Positions 5,830-5,874 of a DNA stretch of 5,874 nucleotides are shown here, in pieces. Position numbers and translations under genes: made by a program. The first letter of the stretch is position 1, and each line of letters opens with the position of its first letter. The notes below the pieces were generated by a model. That model saw only the letters and a program-made list of their open reading frames with translations, ran no database searches and was not told the origin of the DNA. The DNA is taken from positions 1 through 5,874 of the forward strand of contig CAZJOD010000202.1 in the NCBI GenBank assembly GCA_964547525.1, read 5' to 3'. This DNA is from CAZJOD01 sp964547525 (GTDB taxonomy: Bacteria > Bacillota > Clostridia > JAAYHZ01).

Positions 5830-5837
5830 TCACCTTT
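5830..5837 (-). promoter_or_regulatory. Ribosome binding site that decides the hydrolase start
   Basis: On the minus strand this reads AAAGGTGA, 5 nt before the ATG at 5824-5822. It supports the shorter 248-residue form of the hydrolase over the in-frame ATG at 5863, whose upstream bases (TATATGAAAATATG type) contain no Shine-Dalgarno sequence. Confidence 0.75.
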
Positions 5838-5874
5838 ATCAGAAGATATATAAAACATATCATATTTTCATATA

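Noticed and set aside
5825..5863. N-terminal extension of the hydrolase from the ATG at 5863 (possible signal or membrane segment)
   Set aside because: The extra 13 residues are hydrophobic by chance of AT-rich sequence; the ATG lacks a Shine-Dalgarno, whereas AAAGGTGA precedes the ATG at 5824.

Overview
This is an AT-rich, low-GC window that looks like a Gram-positive, Clostridia-type bacterial chromosome. The basis is strong purine Shine-Dalgarno sequences (AGGAGG, AGGAGAGGAG, AAAGGTGA), A/T-rich codon choice and long AT intergenic stretches. This is an inference from composition; no rRNA, tRNA or species-diagnostic gene is present.

Layout. Positions 1-339 are a non-coding leader holding several inverted repeats, an extended -10 promoter and a long imperfect hairpin ahead of a good ribosome binding site. 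Positions 340-1212 (+) encode a 290-residue TIM-barrel sugar-phosphate isomerase/epimerase-like enzyme. Positions 1213-1669 are a gene-free stretch between convergent transcription units. Its centre is a GC-rich perfect 29-bp inverted repeat with a 5-nt loop (1328-1390), very unlike the AT-rich surroundings and probably a REP/MITE-type mobile or repetitive element. Two further small hairpins lie near the 3' end of the minus-strand genes. Positions 1670-5824 (-) hold three genes read from right to left: a metallo-beta-lactamase-fold hydrolase (5824-5078), then two tandem, diverged paralogs of 535 aa (5016-3409) and 573 aa (3391-1670).

The two paralogs are the least familiar part. They share an N-terminal signature (MKTxGYD...LLN...FYSG), a TPWEDD motif, an internal repeat suggesting two similar domains, and an identically spaced C-terminal H-x3-C-x27-C-x2-C putative zinc site. 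Their pattern suggests TULIP-type (BPI/P47-like) lipid-binding proteins joined to a small zinc knuckle, but this is inference from sequence texture and not a proven family match. The 17-nt gap, with the ribosome binding site of the second paralog overlapping the stop codon of the first, points to translational coupling. The hydrolase 61 nt upstream on the same strand is probably in the same operon. A working idea is a small lipid- or hydrophobic-ligand-handling module: one hydrolase plus two related tubular binding proteins. The plus-strand isomerase is separately transcribed and has no evident link to it.
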